From contig NZ_MQWC01000004.1 of assembly GCF_002954405.1 (NCBI RefSeq), positions 322,318-386,317 of the forward strand: a stretch of DNA of 64,000 nucleotides. Reading direction: 5' to 3'. Origin of the DNA: Salinibacter sp. 10B (GTDB lineage Bacteria > Bacteroidota > Rhodothermia > Rhodothermales > Salinibacteraceae). Positions within the stretch are counted from its first letter, which is position 1, and the number at the start of each line of letters is the position of its first letter. Positions 62,111-64,000 of this stretch are shown here, piece by piece. The translations under genes and the position numbers were made by a program. The notes under the pieces are model-generated. The model was not told the origin of the DNA. It worked only from the letters and a program-made list of their open reading frames with translations, and ran no database searches.

Positions 62111-62431
62111 ATGGCTGGACTTCCCCCTGACGTCTGGGCGATGATGATCTTCAGCATCCTCGCCTTCTTCGGTGTATCGCTTTGGACGCTCGTGTACACT
62201 CTCTTTCAAGAGGAGCGAAAGCTGGACCTCCTTCGCTCTGAAGAAGCCATCGACACCCATGCACCAGCCGCTCTTCGTGATCTTCGGGCGTGGATCGAGG
62301 CTCATCCCAATGACCCTGATCTTGATGAGGCCCAGCGCACGTATCGCGAATGCGTAGAGGCGCTCCAGACCACCGATCGGCACTTCTACGACTGGACGGC
62401 CGAAGACATCGAACGCTTGGAGGCGCTGTAG
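62111..62431 (+). CDS. NSS-transporter small subunit-like membrane protein (MetS-type)
   Basis: The 106 residues from ATG 62111 have one N-terminal helix (VWAMMIFSILAFFGVSLWTL) followed by a helical, acidic soluble part (LYTLFQ-like start, then AALRDLRAWIEAHPNDPDLD). Short single-helix partners of this kind follow NSS transporter genes in several phyla (MetS type). The soluble part is longer than in MetS. Role inferred from position. Confidence 0.6.
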   Translation: MAGLPPDVWAMMIFSILAFFGVSLWTLVYTLFQEERKLDLLRSEEAIDTHAPAALRDLRAWIEAHPNDPDLDEAQRTYRECVEALQTTDRHFYDWTAEDIERLEAL

Positions 62432-62500
62432 TCCTCAGCGGTCCGGGGACAAGCGTCGAACTACAAGTGGAGACCTCTGACCACACAACACACGGCCCCA

Positions 62501-64000
62501 TTACGAATCTGCTGCTTCCAGCCGCAGGGTCGACCGTACGTTCTCATCGGCCAGCCCCGACGGGGAGGCTGGCGTCTCAAGTCGAAAATACTCAAAGTTG
62601 AGATACGCCGGGATCTGCGTATCGTAGAAGTTCGGATCAAGGGGGCGGCCGTTTTGTCCCCCGGGCACTACCCCGTATCCCGTAGGAGGAGACGTGGAGA
62701 AGTCGACAATGACGCGCTGGCTAGCACTGTGGGTCGTCGGACGCCCCCCAGCCGGAGACAGTGTAGAGGCAAACCCCGGATACTCATACGGACCACGATC
62801 AAGCGGACGTAGCAGCTCACTACCGGTCAAATGCCGGAACCGCACCTGATGGTGATCTCCCCACCGCCAGGTGGAGGGGGGCCAGCCGTATTTCGCAGCC
62901 ATTGTGTCGGCAGTCGCCTCCATCACTCGCGCCAATAGGGCCGATGCATCCTCTGTTGCGTCGGTGGCCTGGACGTCGAACCACCGAGCGTTTGGCGCAG
63001 TGCGGAGGAGCTGGACGAGGATAGCATCCGCCGGATTTGGTGCTCCCCCAAAAACCGACTCATCCCACATCTGCCCGCGGAGAATCGACAGCAACTCGTC
63101 AAAGACAAGCGGTTCAGGCCGATCGACGGTCGCCTCGCCGTTCCACTGTTGAAGCAACTGTCGTAGCGTATCGGCCCGTGGAGACAGGCCTTTCGCATCA
63201 GAAAGAAACGGCATTAGGACGCGGTGCTGTTGTACCCGCACATCGGCCTGATAGTGCTTAAAGTCCTCCACGGAGTGAGACGCGGATCCTCGTAGGAGCG
63301 AGTCGATGCGCAGCGACCGATAGCCGTCGCCCCAATCGTGACCTAGATAATAGGGATATCCGGGTCCGGTTGGCTTCTGATTGGTAGAGGTCAGGAATTC
63401 CTGTCTCGGGTTCCGGGCAGCCGGCAGCGAATCGAAGGGGACGCGGTGCGTCCATGCGTACGTGTCGGTGGACCCCGGCAGGAGCCCACGCCCCTCCCCA
63501 GCCCGCCGCACGGGCAGGTGCCCAGTGGCCCGAATGGCAATGTCGCCGCTCTGCCCCGTATAGAGAATGTTTTGCATCGGCGTGTCCCATTTACGGAGCG
63601 CCTCCGTCACGGCCTCGAAACTGTCCGCCCGGTTCATCTTCCAGAGGGCTTGAAGGGTACGGGACGGCTTGTGGGCAGTCCAGCGCTCCGCAATGGCCGT
63701 CCCGTTCCCCTCCTCGCCCGAAAAGCGCACCGGTCCATGGTGAGAAAAATACATCGTATCGAGTACCGCGGGGGCCCCCTTGACACGAATTGTGTCTACA
63801 ACGCGGCGGAGATCGCGCCACTGTCCCTCGTACCGATAGCGCGTGCGAGTGGAGTCCAGCGCAAGGGATAGATGATCGATCTGATCGGCCCCGGTATTGG
63901 TCATCGTCCATCCGACCTGCTGGTTAAAGGCCTGTACGAGCACCGGCGCTCCGGGAAGGGTGAGGCCATACGCGTTCATGGACGGCGTCACGATGTGGGC
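62501..64000 (-). CDS. Penicillin-acylase family Ntn hydrolase (N-terminus outside window)
   Basis: At least 499 residues of a penicillin/AHL-acylase family enzyme; the gene runs on past the right edge. The beta-subunit part shows QAFNQQVGWTMTNTGADQID, DTMYFSHHGPVRF, SGDIAIRATGHLPVRRAGEG, FLTSTNQKPTGPGYPYYLGH (the Asn of the oxyanion region) and WRWGDHHQVRFRH. The catalytic Ser at the start of the beta-chain should lie just outside the window. Usually periplasmic; it may cleave N-acyl amides such as acyl-homoserine lactones. Substrate unknown. Confidence 0.85.
   Translation of the reverse strand, partial: AHIVTPSMNAYGLTLPGAPVLVQAFNQQVGWTMTNTGADQIDHLSLALDSTRTRYRYEGQWRDLRRVVDTIRVKGAPAVLDTMYFSHHGPVRFSGEEGNGTAIAERWTAHKPSRTLQALWKMNRADSFEAVTEALRKWDTPMQNILYTGQSGDIAIRATGHLPVRRAGEGRGLLPGSTDTYAWTHRVPFDSLPAARNPRQEFLTSTNQKPTGPGYPYYLGHDWGDGYRSLRIDSLLRGSASHSVEDFKHYQADVRVQQHRVLMPFLSDAKGLSPRADTLRQLLQQWNGEATVDRPEPLVFDELLSILRGQMWDESVFGGAPNPADAILVQLLRTAPNARWFDVQATDATEDASALLARVMEATADTMAAKYGWPPSTWRWGDHHQVRFRHLTGSELLRPLDRGPYEYPGFASTLSPAGGRPTTHSASQRVIVDFSTSPPTGYGVVPGGQNGRPLDPNFYDTQIPAYLNFEYFRLETPASPSGLADENVRSTLRLEAADS

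Noticed and set aside
1-64000. CRISPR arrays, rRNA genes and riboswitches
   Set aside because: No regularly spaced repeats, no rRNA-like sequence and no TPP, cobalamin, SAM or glycine riboswitch pattern was seen in the intergenic regions.

Overview
The window comes from a halophilic member of the Salinibacter group (phylum Rhodothermota). The evidence is a xanthorhodopsin-type proton pump in one operon with carotenoid genes, proteins rich in Asp and Glu, secreted proteins with FlgD/Por-like C-terminal tails, and a mostly leaderless (weak Shine-Dalgarno) style of gene start. Base composition looks like 55-60% GC by eye, lower than the very GC-rich S. ruber, so a relative is more likely than that species. 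Most of the window is ordinary chromosome: there is no prophage, CRISPR array, rRNA or intact insertion sequence.

Layout. 0-9.5 kb: guaB, an M24 aminopeptidase, a very large secreted subtilase with FG-GAP repeats, a GT87-like mannosyltransferase and miaA. 9.6-13.1 kb: a minus-strand light-harvesting operon in the order CrtO-like carotenoid oxidoreductase, fused lycopene cyclase, xanthorhodopsin, terminator, with a large nested inverted repeat upstream. 13.4-15.6 kb: a small membrane protein, kynB and a baeRF-type release-factor-like protein. 15.6-17.9 kb: two tandem tyrosine recombinases accompanied by three inverted repeats that have the 11-6-11 geometry of Xer/dif sites. 17.9-21.7 kb: a compact minus-strand operon (GTP cyclohydrolase II fused to a RibD-type reductase, an MDR dehydrogenase, a pterin-synthase-like protein, a methyltransferase) that looks like an undescribed GTP-derived metabolite pathway.

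21.9-31.3 kb: a divergent ThiD-like protein, a LacI regulator, purC, nitrilase, peroxiredoxin, a LolC/E-type permease, pruA and a GntR regulator. 31.3-38.0 kb: a PgpH-like 7TM-HD phosphodiesterase, ligA, a RodZ-like protein and tRNA-Pro(GGG). 38.2-47.1 kb: envelope functions, namely a dead M1 peptidase homologue, an SH3-M48 protease, a CHASE2 adenylate cyclase, and a three-gene transglutaminase/LPP20 lipoprotein operon. 47.5-51.5 kb: a MerR regulator, SbcC and a conserved-looking unknown. A 159-bp IS5-like MITE sits at 51.6 kb. 51.8-58.3 kb: cvpA, yqeY, ptsI, ptsH, a polyprenyl diphosphate synthase, adk and two membrane proteins, all on the minus strand. 58.4-64 kb: an Nfu-N domain protein, a LuxC-like protein without its catalytic Cys, a redoxin, an NSS transporter with its small subunit, and a penicillin-acylase family protein cut by the window edge.

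The points most worth following are the recombinase/dif-like module, the pterin-like operon, the carotenoid-antenna operon with its palindrome, the MITE, a 14-bp motif shared by four intergenic regions, and a set of homologues that have lost catalytic residues (M1 peptidase, LuxC-like, ThiD-like, PTPS-like, first recombinase).
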